NCBI GenBank assembly: GCA_965153455.1
Contig: OZ234496.1
Span: forward strand, 6,829,207 to 6,893,206
DNA length: 64,000 nucleotides
Direction of reading: 5' to 3'
From: Sphagnum compactum
Taxonomy: Eukaryota > Bryophyta > Sphagnopsida > Sphagnales
A program made the translations under genes and the position numbers. The notes beneath the pieces are model-generated. The model had not been told where the DNA came from and did not search any database. It was given only the letters and a program-made list of their open reading frames with translations. Shown one piece after another: positions 1-10,535 of the stretch (the first letter of the stretch is position 1; every line of letters begins with the position of its first letter).

Positions 1-115
1 AAAATGTGGGTGCAGTTCACTAGTCCAGGTTCACTAAACCAGTGAATTCATTGATTCTTCACTGGTCCCCATTCACTAGAACAAGTGAATTCACTCAAAA
101 TCCAGTGAAATCACT
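1..115. repeat. Degenerate short repeats of CCAGTGAATT / TTCACTAG type
   Basis: The first 115 bases contain repeated, partly palindromic versions of a 10-12 base motif of the form CCAGTGAATTCA and its complement TTCACTGG or TTCACTAG, in both orientations. The array is cut by the window edge, so its full size is unknown. No gene is visible in it. Confidence 0.5.
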
Positions 116-930
116 TGGCGTACAGGGACACCTTTTGTTGTAGTGGGTGTTTTTGAACTTTGCTATTTTGAGGCAGTGAAGTAGCCATTGATGCTTCCGT
201 GTTTGCCATAATAAGACCCCAAAAAAAGAAAAAAACATTAGAAGAATATAGAGAATATACAATATGACAACCAATGGTAAGGACTACATAATGATTAAAA
301 AACAACAATGAGTAATTACAAAATATTTAAAAGGAAGAGTTTGCCTATCAATAATCTATTTGGAATGCAGTGAGTTGGATAGAAGAACTCCTTGGTCCCA
401 TGAATTTTCTATATGAGACTACCCATGTAGCTCCAGATGCATACCATGATAGAACACCTTAGTTTCCACATAACAATTGAGAAATATAATCTACATATAA
501 GCAGAATTCTATGTAAATAATTAGACCAGGTGATTAATACACTATCATATTATCCCTGAAGTTAAGCATTCAATAAGAACCAATAACTTCCTAATTTTTA
601 TCCTTATCTACAAAGATCATGAATAACTATTGAAAGATCAGGAAGGGGTTAGGAGATAAGTTGCAAAAAGATCAAGAGTGGCATTCTAATTATTCCAATA
701 GATTGAATGGAAACCATGATCACACTATTAAGGTCTCAAGTAATGCATATAAAACATGCAAAATAATACACTTACAAAGAAAAGGAGTAAATATGCTCTA
801 CACATCAAATTTATCAGTAAAGTCAAGCGATTAGGGGGCGAGAACGGCCAATTTCGGCATAATAGGGCATCAAATGCTTAACTGGGAATGAAATTTTACA
901 AAACAAAGTAACTGGGACCCAAACTAGTTG

Positions 931-1198
931 TTCCACCAATTTTGGTGGTAAAATGAGTTTTATCCCCTCTTTCCTTTTCCTTGAGCGCCTTCACTGCTGC
1001 TACATATATTTTCACTGCTCCTACCCGTACAACTACTATAATTACTCTCGAACCTTGTGCATTAAATGCTGAATTTCAGCATTTCATAATGAGATTTAAT
1101 AAAATTTCCTTACTTTGTGGATACCATTCTAAGAGGGGATAGGGGAAAGCAGAGAGAATAGGGGGTGAAAGAGAGGGTAACTTTATGGATAACTTTAT
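931..1198 (+). repeat. Dispersed repeat A, copy 1
   Basis: This is a sequence of about 265 bases that recurs in the same orientation at about 33275-33562. Shared blocks include CCACCAATTTTGGTGGTAAA or a close variant, CACTGCTGCTACA, ACAACTACTATAATTA, CTCGAACCTTGTGCAT and GAGATTTAATAAAAT. The copies differ by point changes and a small insertion. It has no coding content and is probably a non-autonomous element or an old retroelement piece. Confidence 0.8.
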
Positions 1199-2716
1199 TA
1201 CAAATGTACAAAAGCCCAATATCGAACCAAAAAAAATGGCAATTAGAGCTAACCATCTTCAAAGCATGAATAGCTATCTCACCATTTTGCACAATTTGTG
1301 CATGCAAGAGAGATTCAATGAGAAGATATGAAGACAAATGAGGATTGCTTGCATGCAGAACACAAATATGGAGATGCTTCTCACCATGTTTACTCTTGAA
1401 ATATTTGGAAAATAAGGAAAACCAAAAAGGAGAGAATATTAGGAAGAGAGAAAGACAAAATGGAAGATTTGTTTTCTACTTTGCATTTTAGGCTGAGTTT
1501 CATTACATAAACTTCTCAGGTCAAACAGGGATACTATGTATGGTGGCACCTTGAAGTGACCTCTTTGACTTGGACAAAAGGAATGAAGCCCTCCTGCCAT
1601 GCACAACCTTTTTGACTAACTTTGTTTATAGTTGTTAGGTTGGTATACCCCAAGCACCATCTCCAATAGTACCATATATCCCCCTAAACAACTTTAGGTA
1701 GTAACAATTTACTATGTGTAGATACCAATTGCATCTTTGGTGTTGTTGGCTGATGTTATTAGAGTGGGATTCTGGGCATGCTCCCCTTCCACTCACTCCT
1801 CTTTGCATTTCTTTAATCTGGCATTGTTGAATCCAGTCAATACAACCAAAATGTATGTTATATCTCCATTCTCTACTCCCCCCAACTGTTGAAACTAAAC
1901 TATCCATACCATCTGTTACAACTGGAAACAAAGGGGTGTGTCACACCGTGGCCTTGCCATTTACATTAAAAAGTATCATAGGGCAAAAGAAGAATTATGG
2001 AAATTCAAATATTTCACCATGCAAAAATATAATCTTCAAGAAAATCCTTTAAAAGAAACCAAAATCCTTCAAGATATCATAACTCTATAACTGATTTCAA
2101 GTTTCAACACAAGCCAAAATATAATCTTTTAAAATCCTTGTATAAAAATAGACCTATTATTATTACCTAGGGGCCAAAATCCCTTAAGCTACTAGATTCT
2201 ATAATGAATCTAAACACAATATTCTTGCCTAGGTAGGCAAGGCCAAAAAGGGTCATCACATCGAGTAAATGGTCAAAACAGTGAGGCCTTAAACCCTAAA
2301 CCCCACCAAGTATAAACGGGATGGGGTGAAAGGAATTGACACAATGGGGATTGGCATCCAAAGAAAGCACCCCTCCTCTGATCTTACACAAAGGGCCCCA
2401 AAGTAAGATTCCCACCTCAACCCATATTAGTGGAGATGGTGGGGGGAAATGGGGCCTATAATGTCTATTACCAAAATGTGTTAGGTGGCTGACAATAGTG
2501 CTAACCTACTACTATACCTACCAATGATTACACAACTGTTGGGGGGATGGTGTATGGATAGATAGTCATAATAGGCCAACCCTAGTACCCACCACTACTA
2601 AACAATACAATCTACATAAGTACTACACTTGACATCCAAAGCAATTATTAATCACTTCTTATGTGAATCCTTGGCCTCCTAAGATGGGGCCAAGCCTCCG
2701 AAAGGATGCAAAAGTC

Positions 2717-2959
2717 ATTATTTACGTGAACTTTGGGGGCATCCTAAGATGGGGCCGTGGGTCTCTTATTGGAAAGGTTGTGAAACGCACTAACTTAACT
2801 TAGGATTCCATGATTAGAATCAACTACTTTGTTTTATTATTTATGTGAACTCTTGGGCATCCTAAGATGAGGCCGTGAGTCTTTTGTTGGAAAGGTTGTG
2901 AAACGCACTAACTTAACTTACTTAGGCTTCCATAATTGGAATCAAATACTTTGTTTTAG
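2717..2959 (+). repeat. Tandem duplication, about 119-bp unit, two copies plus a partial third
   Basis: Two head-to-tail copies start at 2717 and 2836. Each runs from ATTATTTA(C/T)GTGAACT through GCATCCTAAGATG, GGAAAGGTTGTGAAACGCAC and TAACTTAACTTA to ACTTTGTTTTA. A shortened copy covering only the first part lies just upstream (about 2655-2700). The copies are similar but not identical, so the duplication is old. Confidence 0.85.
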
Positions 2960-3622
2960 TTTAGTAGGGAGTTAAAACGTTTTGGGTTTGAAACTTTGGC
3001 GCACCCTGGACTCAGCATCCGAGGATGATGATCCCATGAGTGGATATATATACCAGGGGCATATACACACAAGCAAGCACACAGACACACACACACACAC
3101 ATAATGTGAAATGACAATATTGATCATCCACACGAATGTGAATCAAGTTTGCTTAATGGACGAGGTTATCATAACGATTGATACTACATGACACTCTGTG
3201 TGGAGTTTACAGATTACACACTTTTACAGTAACAGGGTTTCCAATCCTGACCAGAGCAACCAGAAATAGTCAGTAGCCTTGATGACCAAATTGGACTTGA
3301 GTGTGTCACTGTGAACAATATGTGTACCAAAATGAGCCAAAAATCCATTAAGTTAATTAAAGTTTAAGAATCCAAGGATTTAGGGTTTTTTTTTCTTAAA
3401 TTGAATTTTGTGATGTAGCCACACACACACACTCACCATCACCCACAAGAGGAGTCCGCCAAATTTGGCTACAGGTCAGAGAGGAAAGTAGAAAGGTTTA
3501 AGAATCCTGAGCACTATATTTTGACAACCAACTTGTTGTCTAAATATGGTGATTTCAGATGTTGTTAGTGTGTTACCTCAAAATCTGGCAACTTTGGCAC
3601 ATTATTTTCACAAGAATCTAAA

Positions 3623-3949
3623 TTGTATGAATTGCACAGGATTTTATTTTATTTTATTTTTGTCTCCAAGTGGTGGAAGGAAATTCACCAAACAAATTTT
3701 AAATGCTGTTGTTTAAGACATTCATTCCAAAGAGGACCTCATGTGCATTGGCTTTTTGGTGAGAATTTGTCAGGAAAAAAAGACCAAGAAGAACATGCAA
3801 GAAGAGCTGCTTTGGAAATCAAAAGTGCCAGGAGTTCATTGAGTCCAAATATGAACATGCAGCAACCTAACCTCCTCATCCGGTGGCAAAACATGCCCCA
3901 CTTTTGCACCGACATTAGTGAAAACCCACCACCCAATATGATTTTATAA
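3623..3949 (+). pseudogene. Possible hAT BED-type zinc-finger remnant
   Basis: An open frame of 108 codons reads WWKEIHQTNFKCCCLRHSFQ near its start. This resembles the transposase N-terminal layout in which a WK...FKC.fC...F motif precedes a short basic region. A second open piece at 4045-4251 is in another frame. Together they look like the decayed N-terminal part of the transposase once carried by the surrounding hAT-like element. The finger lacks a clear second metal pair, so the assignment rests mainly on its position between hAT-like ends. Confidence 0.35.
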
Positions 3950-4450
3950 AAGGAAGAAAGTCAGGTTGACGAGAAATTGAAGTACTTTGAGACAATTGAA
4001 GTACTTTGAGACACATCATATTGTTTCCATAGTGGACCAGGAATTTGTCCTTACTTGAAGAAGAACATGGTGGATATGTGTGCCACCCAAGAGCACCATC
4101 TGGAAACAATAGCAGGACCAATTCTTTTATCACACCCACAAGAAGGAAAACAGAGGTATTAGAGTCCCCTCTCTCAAACTCTTCAGGAAGAAAGAGGAAA
4201 GTGGACTCTCTTGGAATCGCACTTAGTAGTTGCTGCTTGTCAGGTAGTTGAGAGGTATGTGCAGTTTATACTAGTGTTTGTGTGGGTACCTGGATCCAAG
4301 TGTTAAATCCCGACGGTTCTGAATCCGGGTAACAAAGAACTTTGACCTGAACCTATAACCTTTTTCCAGACCCCAGCTTAGGACCATTAACCCTGAACTG
4401 CCCAATTGGGGTAGAACATGGTTAGAACTGAAACCTTCTACCTGGGGGCT

Positions 4451-4473
4451 TTTAGGGTTTAGGGTTTAGGGTT
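4451..4473 (+). repeat. Interstitial telomere-type repeat (TTTAGGG), about three units
   Basis: Just over three consecutive TTTAGGG units are present, matching the common plant telomere repeat. They lie inside the hAT-like element region. Shorter versions occur at 56956-56987, 58612-58631 and around 61570-61640. Confidence 0.8.
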
Positions 4474-4818
4474 GGAGGGAACGTACCCTGGGACATCCCT
4501 AGGTTTATGTGTTTCAGATGGGTTCAGCGTTTTGTTTTGGGCAATATTTCACCAAATTTCAACCTGAAAATTTTGATTTCGACCTTTCTAAAGGATTTTG
4601 AATTTGAAACAAAACCCAAATTCGCCAGATTTTGAAGGAAAAAAAAAATGCAAATTGCCAGATTTTTATGATGAGTTCCAATAGGTAGCCAAAAATATTT
4701 ATAGAAGGATTCTGGGTTTTTTCTTCTTTCATATCTGGTATGAAGCCAAATCTAGTAGCCTCTTGTGGGTGATCGCCACTTCAGCTACATCACAAAATTG
4801 AAAAAAAAAAAAACCCTG

Positions 4819-5712
4819 TATGGGTTTTAGCATTAGATTTTAAGGTTTTTTTTTTTCAAGCCCCTATTAGAGTTTTTCTTTCTAGAAATAGGGTTTACCC
4901 TACCATCATTTCCCCCTCCAAAGATTTGCTCTTTTCATTGCTTCGCTTTTGCTTTGGACTTTGGACCTTTTGCTTTTGCTCCAAAGCTTTTGTTTTCACG
5001 TCTCCACTTTCATCTTGGCAAAAGGTTTTTGTCTTGCTTCAAGGAGCATTTATAGGTTGCAACTTGTTGTGACTTCATTCTCCTTGTGATTACCATCATG
5101 CTTATAGTCGGCTATCATCATGCTTGTAGTTTGTTGTTTTGAAATAAGATTTTTTCATTCTCTTGTTGTTTCTATTCTTTGCTCACATTTGTTTTTTGGG
5201 TTTTTTTTGTCACTTTGTGTTTTCTTGTTTTTTGCTCAAGGTTGCTAGGCTTTGTGCAAGGTTTCTCTCCATGCAAGTTTCAAGTACTTTGTTTGCTTTC
5301 ACCCAATCTTCTTGATGTCAAGTTTTTCCTCCTATTGGTTGGCCTCCATGAACATGCTACAATCTAGATTATTGTTCGACATAGTTGTGGTTGATTGTTG
5401 TGGTCTTCATTTCCATGAGTTGAGGTTTAAATGTTGCTTCTTTTGTTTTTTTGAAATTATTCTTGATCTTGTTCTAAAGTTGTTTTTGCCTACATGGTGA
5501 GGTGTTCAAACCTTATTCTCTTTCAAGGTTCTTGTGACATGGGTTCATTTTTCATGCATTTTTTGGCTTTTTAAATTCATAGTTAAAAGTTTGACATTAA
5601 CAAGTGCAACACTTGTTACAAAAGAGATTTTGATTGATTAGGATTAATTTCTATCATCAATTAATGCTCCAATCAAATCACAATAGTCATATAATCTTGA
5701 CAAGGAAGCACA
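4819..5712. other. Intergenic, T-rich, no recognisable gene
   Basis: The plus strand is strongly T-rich, with runs such as TTTTGCTTTTGCT. Open frames here (5179-5367, 5252-5500) are hydrophobic products of that composition with no motif. Nothing is supported as a gene. Confidence 0.6.
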
Positions 5713-7000
5713 TTGGCAACTTCTCCTTTCACAACTCCAAGCCAATTGGAATTTGTGGTATCCTTTCCATCACATTTGACAACCAAGTTTTTTTTCGTTA
5801 TTAATGCTGTTGATTTAATAAATTCTTATAATCCACAATTTATGTTGCAATGTATTATGTGCCACCTTAGCGTAGCCCAAATTGATGTTAAAGTCTTTAT
5901 CCAAGGGGAAGAGCAAAGGGCTTTTGAATTACAAACACAACACAAGTTCATTGAAAAAACACATCTCTAATGAACATCCCAAGGTGTATAGAAGGTGGGG
6001 TTTGTTTTTAGTGTAGACAATGGCTAAAAGTTGTCAATGAGAGACAAGCTACAAAAAAAAGGAAAATTGTCCTTTATGAAATCATAGATTTTTTGGTAAC
6101 CAACAACCTTACAACAAATTTGACCCTTTGCAACATGTTATTCTAAAAAACTTGATGTTATACATTGCAAAAGGATATCATCCTTTGTCATTTATTGAAA
6201 TTCCATGGCAAACGCATTTAGTTTTCAATCAATGTGGTTGTGTATAATTTCCATTTACACATCTAGTGAATGAAGTGCTTCTAGATTTTGTGACAAAAAC
6301 CCAAGATAAATATGTTTTCCTAGTTCTTTGTATATTACATGCACAACTTCCTTTGTTTTTGGATGTTGCATGTTCAGTATGAAACATTTGCCATGGGCAT
6401 CAACTTTATTGACAGTTCTTTGGAGCCCATCCATGTGATTATTGAAATATTTGAGTTATTTGAGGAGCAAAATATAACTAATGTAGCCATGGAAAACCAA
6501 GTAAAAGTTTTGAGCTTGACTTGTTTGGTTTGTTTGACAAAATTATTATTTATGTCAAAGACAAAGGGTCAAATTTAAACACATTGGCCAATGTTTTAAT
6601 GAGTGTAGTTTTTTGTTCTTCCTTTCAGTTATTTGCAGTGTTTGTAGGCTTGCATTTTAGCCATGTAATGTCAAAGGTAGCTCAATATTTATTGATGTTA
6701 CCAAAGCTTGTTAGGGTCTTTCAAAAATGAAATTTGAAGGGGTATTTGAACATCATTGCAAAAAAACTATTATGTGGACTAAAAGATCTTGGAAAAAGAC
6801 GTAGGGATGGAAAAAATATCTTTGTAGGGTTGTTAGCAAGGATGCTCAAAACATTTATGAAAACATGAAATATTGTTGTCTTATTATAAAAAACTAGATT
6901 GAATACCAAAATGCAATCTCCATGTGTTATAAACAACAAGCTTTACACTTACCCTTTAGAATGTTAAAAGCCCATGTGATTCAAACCATTATTGATACAT
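5713..7000 (+). pseudogene. Decayed hAT-family transposase, N-terminal and catalytic parts
   Basis: Plus-strand pieces in shifting frames read like a hAT transposase. The clearest is at 6339-6730: a segment with FAMGINFIDSS, then LDLFGLFDKIIIYVKDKGS followed by NLNT and a later F-H-V-S-K-V block. In related plant hAT transposases the order is an asparagine- and phenylalanine-rich strand, then YVKDEGSNLNT with a catalytic-region acidic residue, then a GxxFGHxxSKxCQ segment. Here the acidic residue after KD is a lysine, and stops or frameshifts interrupt the frame, so the copy is dead. It is a second family member beside the better-preserved copy at 12.76-14.5 kb. Confidence 0.6.
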
Positions 7001-7900
7001 TGGTTCTTGTTATCAAATGGTGTGTCTTACCCCAAACACAAGGGTATTGGTTGTATCATACACACTTACTTCTACTTTCAACTTGTGCATTACCATGAAA
7101 GTTGTTGTCCCCAACATTGAAGCTTTGAATCGACATTTAATTTACAATTGTATAAATTCAAGTGGGGGATGATAGTGTAAATTGTGCAAATATTGACATC
7201 ATTCTTGGCATTTTCGATGGCTTATAATCAGTCTAAGGCCCACAACATGTTGATGATCGTGCTTGATCCTTGTTTCAAGAATATGAAGTGTATTTAGGAT
7301 TTCATGTGTAATTTAATTGTTCTTGGATTTGTTGCAATGTTAAGATCAGGTGTCTTTTTTAGTGTAGGTGTACAAATCACTTAAAGCTTCCTAAGGAATT
7401 AGCAAAGGGGTGAAAACACACTATGGGAAGGCCAACTTGGGCACTTTCAACATGTATCAAAAGTATACACCTCCAAAATGTGTTTCATTTAATTTTGGGT
7501 TTTATTTTTGGTGTTTAGGCTTTATAGTTTGATTTTCAAAATGGAAATATCTTTAAAATATTAAATTCAAGGAACAATGGATATATTTATGGTATATGTA
7601 GTATAATAGACGACCTTTTTTTAATTTTTAATTTTAATAATTTTTGGTTTGAATTAATCAACCCAAAAAAATTGAAATATTTTTTAAAAAAATGGCCCAC
7701 TTCACATTTCTTGTCATTTTCCATTTGAAAATAATTGTTTGTCAAAATTTTAATTCACCACATACTTATGGTCATTGCCTTGAAAAAAACCCATTTGTGA
7801 TATTATAGTTATCTTTTCACATAACTCACAAACTATTCCAGTCATATGGATTCACAATTTTTAATAAATCCTAAAAATTTCACAAAGATTAAAAATCATT
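7001..7900. other. Intergenic tail of decayed element, no gene seen
   Basis: AT-rich sequence follows the hAT remnant. I see no open frame or repeat worth separate annotation. Confidence 0.5.
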
Positions 7901-8347
7901 TCAATCATTTTTAAAGTATATTTGCATTTTAAATGCATTATTCAATGTACATTGTTTTTTGCAAATATATTCTAACATCACATCATATGAAATTAAAAAT
8001 GTAGTTTCTTTAACATTTGATTTTTTTGTGTTTTGACCTACCATAAATGTAAAAACATTGTGAAAATCATTCTTAATAATGACATGTTTAAAGTTTAAAC
8101 ATGGGCACCCTTGAAAAACAATATTATGTGACAATAATCTTGGCCCCCTTATAGTGTGTTTCCATCGATTGCTAGTAATAGTTAAAGAAGATGATCTTTT
8201 CTTTGGGCAAGTTGTGTTAACTAACGATGTAATCTTTTCAAACTTGATTAATGAATTACAATTATTTTGATGATTACTTGTATGATCAACATAACTTGAG
8301 GACCCCTTGGTTTGGTGGGCACAACATGTGGTGCAATTTCCATTCAT
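7901..8347 (-). CDS. Unidentified 148-codon open frame
   Basis: This is the longest uninterrupted frame in the AT-rich first 16 kb. It starts with ATG and encodes a polar, cysteine- and serine-containing protein with a CTTCCAHQTK segment near the N-terminus and a CPKKRSSS stretch further on. I do not recognise a family and see no signal peptide, membrane segment or flanking exon signals. Its setting between two transposase remnants suggests a transposon-derived or chance frame rather than a host gene. Confidence 0.2.
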   Translation of the reverse strand: MNGNCTTCCAHQTKGSSSYVDHTSNHQNNCNSLIKFEKITSLVNTTCPKKRSSSLTITSNRWKHTIRGPRLLSHNIVFQGCPCLNFKHVIIKNDFHNVFTFMVGQNTKKSNVKETTFLISYDVMLEYICKKQCTLNNAFKMQIYFKND

Positions 8348-9268
8348 GTCATTTTTAGTTCATTGAATCTTTAATATTACAAGGTCGTAAAATGAAATAG
8401 AGAAAAAATCTAGTGTTGTTGACCTATTATCGTAAACCTTCAGTGATCATAATTGGGGATTAAACATTTGGATCACTTCATTTTGAGGATCAAAAATTGG
8501 CTTCACAACCAAGGGAAATTACTCTTTGTATATTTTATGGAACATGTGAAATAAAAAAATATTTTTGGTATGCTATGAAATAATATATAGTTTTAAAATA
8601 TTAAATTAAAATTAAGAATATTTAAAATATATTCTAGGTATATTTTCATAATCCAATTTTATTTACCATATTATAGTATTGATGATTGATGTTTGATTAA
8701 GTTTTACCTAATTTTTTCTTTGTTGTTTCAATTTTTTCATCACAATATTTCATATTTAAATTTGATCATATTAAATTGATGTTTAAATTTTCCATTGAAG
8801 TGTTGTTTCAATTCTCATATGAAATATTTAAATTTCAAGTTACTAGAAATTTTCATACTAATGAATGAATTTATAATTAGTTTTAAGTCATGAATAGCAC
8901 ATGCAACTATTATAGTGTCTAATTACATTGGACAAGTTGCAAAAGACATTGGTCACAAAAACAATACATGGCACGTTATATAACACTTAGTCACAAGTGT
9001 AATTACATCCTCTATGTGATTCAACCATGGTTTTTCATCTATTTTCTTGAATGGTCATAACATTCACACCGAGGGTGCAATAACATTTGAAATTACATTT
9101 GCAATTCACCTATAACCAAACAAATAAAGTTGTGCTTATACATATGATGACACATCTAATGCATGATTAAACACATTCACACATACATATTACGTAGGTA
9201 GCTTAGCTAGTGCCCTAGGCCTAAGTAACATCCAACTATCAACTTAGGACTAACCTCGGTATATAGAT

Positions 9269-9340
9269 AGGTTGCAAGGTTAAAGACTTGAACCCTTCAT
9301 TTTTACATTGAGGGGCCAAGTCCTTTAACATTGCACCACA
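9269..9340 (-). repeat. Possible tRNA-related SINE fragment, copy 1
   Basis: Read on the minus strand, it has an A-box-like TGGTGCAATG..AAAGG start. About 35 bases later comes GGGTTCAAGTC, close to the pol III B box GGTTCRANNCC, and then AACCTTGCAACCTA. The same order occurs at 52089-52160, and a related A-box-like piece at 42205-42265. I see no long tail or target duplication, so it is a fragment at best. Confidence 0.35.
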
Positions 9341-10514
9341 TTTTCAACAAACAATATTTTGCATCATTTTATTATGATGATCATTTTTTTCTAACTTGCC
9401 TAAATAGTTTAGCTACCCTACCTAGCTACTTACCCTAGCAACTTACTTACTTACCTATTTAGCATATGTACTTACACCTAAAGCTATATATTTAATGTAG
9501 TTTTTTTTGTAATCTACCTAGCCTACATAGCCTACTTACCTAACTACCTAATTAATAAAGTTCCTTTCATAGCCTAATCTAGTTAAACTAGCTTAAGGTT
9601 TTCCTATTCATTTTATAAATGGTTTTTTTTTTGTTTCATGTGCATGTGTTTTTGTTAAAGTGTTTTGATTGTGGATTTGTGTTTATAAATAAGGTAAAAA
9701 TGCATATGAATTGCTAGCAATGCAAATTCAATTGGGATTCAACCTTAAAATATTTGCATTGGAAATCATTTTTTGTTTTTTGTAATATTTTTGTGATTAT
9801 TTTGGGCATAATTATCTCTTACTTCAATGGTTTTTAAGACATCATTGGGAAATGTGGGGTCAATTTTGTTGTGTTTTGTTATTTCCCATGTGTTTTCTAT
9901 TGAGGTCAATTGCATTGTGTTGTCCATGTGTTGTCATCTTCAAGTTATTTGTTGGTTTTAATTTTGTGATGTGCATGTCATTTGATGATAATTATGTGTC
10001 TAGTACTTACCATGTGCATTGGTCAAAGTAAGTTTGTTTACTGTTTAGGTTTGGGGATTTTGTTAATGCAAATTTGCAATAAGTTGGAATTTTTTATATT
10101 ATGCCACTTATAGTAATTAATTTTGTGGTTTAGACACACACATATAAATTTTTTTAAAATATTTCCATGTGCATGCAAGTTTCAAACTTTTTAATGTCAT
10201 TTTAGGTAGTTTTTGTTACATGCAACCAATAGGATTCATATCTCACAAACTTCTCATCCCAAGATTTGGTAATAGAAATCATGCAAAAATTGTTTTTTCA
10301 TGGGTTCATAATGTTTTCACACAAATCTCATGTGTTTAAAACATGTATGATCCATGTATAAATAAGATGAAATAATATCATGCATAATACTTATTCAAAT
10401 CTTTACGTAATAATATAATATGTCATGAAAAAAGAAATTGGCCATCACAAAAATCATGTGTTTCTAATCCATCAAATTTTGTAACCATTTGCAATTTGCC
10501 ACATCTTGTGCACT

Positions 10515-10535
10515 ATAAGATTGGTGCCCAGCACT
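10515..10535 (+). other. Possible LTR-retrotransposon primer-binding site
   Basis: The sequence ATTGGTGCCCAGCACTAT is preceded by TTGTGCACTATAAG. A closely matching block occurs at about 63485-63515 (ATTGGCGCCCAACACTAT), with shared flanks on both sides. A TGGCGCC/TGGTGCC sequence just after an LTR end is typical of plant Ty3/gypsy primer-binding sites. I could not find the matching LTRs, so this is tentative. Confidence 0.25.

Larger units (their letters stand above)
116..3380. other. Intergenic, AT-rich, no recognisable gene
   Basis: This stretch has no open frame that I can support as a gene. The longest one (minus strand, 1931-1635, 98 codons) has no family motif that I recognise. It holds a dispersed repeat at about 931-1198, a tandem duplication at 2717-2959, and a short CA microsatellite near 3086-3104, each listed separately. 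Confidence 0.6.
3381..4818. mobile_element. hAT-like DNA element, internally deleted, with terminal inverted repeats
   Basis: The left end begins TAGGGTTTTT and continues into AATTTTGTGATGTAGCC. The right end, read on the minus strand, begins CAGGGTTTTT and continues into CAATTTTGTGATGTAGC. These are inverted repeats of roughly 40-90 imperfect bases that also share a CACCCACAAGAGG block further in. Ends of the CAGGG/TAGGG type are typical of hAT elements. At 1.4 kb it is too short for a full transposase. The inside has a possible N-terminal finger remnant at about 3623-3949. I could not identify a clean 8-bp target duplication. Related pieces occur near 32.45-32.69, 35.2-35.5 and 36.1-36.24 kb. 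Confidence 0.6.

Noticed and set aside
1635-1931. 98-codon minus-strand frame as a gene
   Set aside because: It has no motif, exon signals or partner frames, and its length is near what chance allows.
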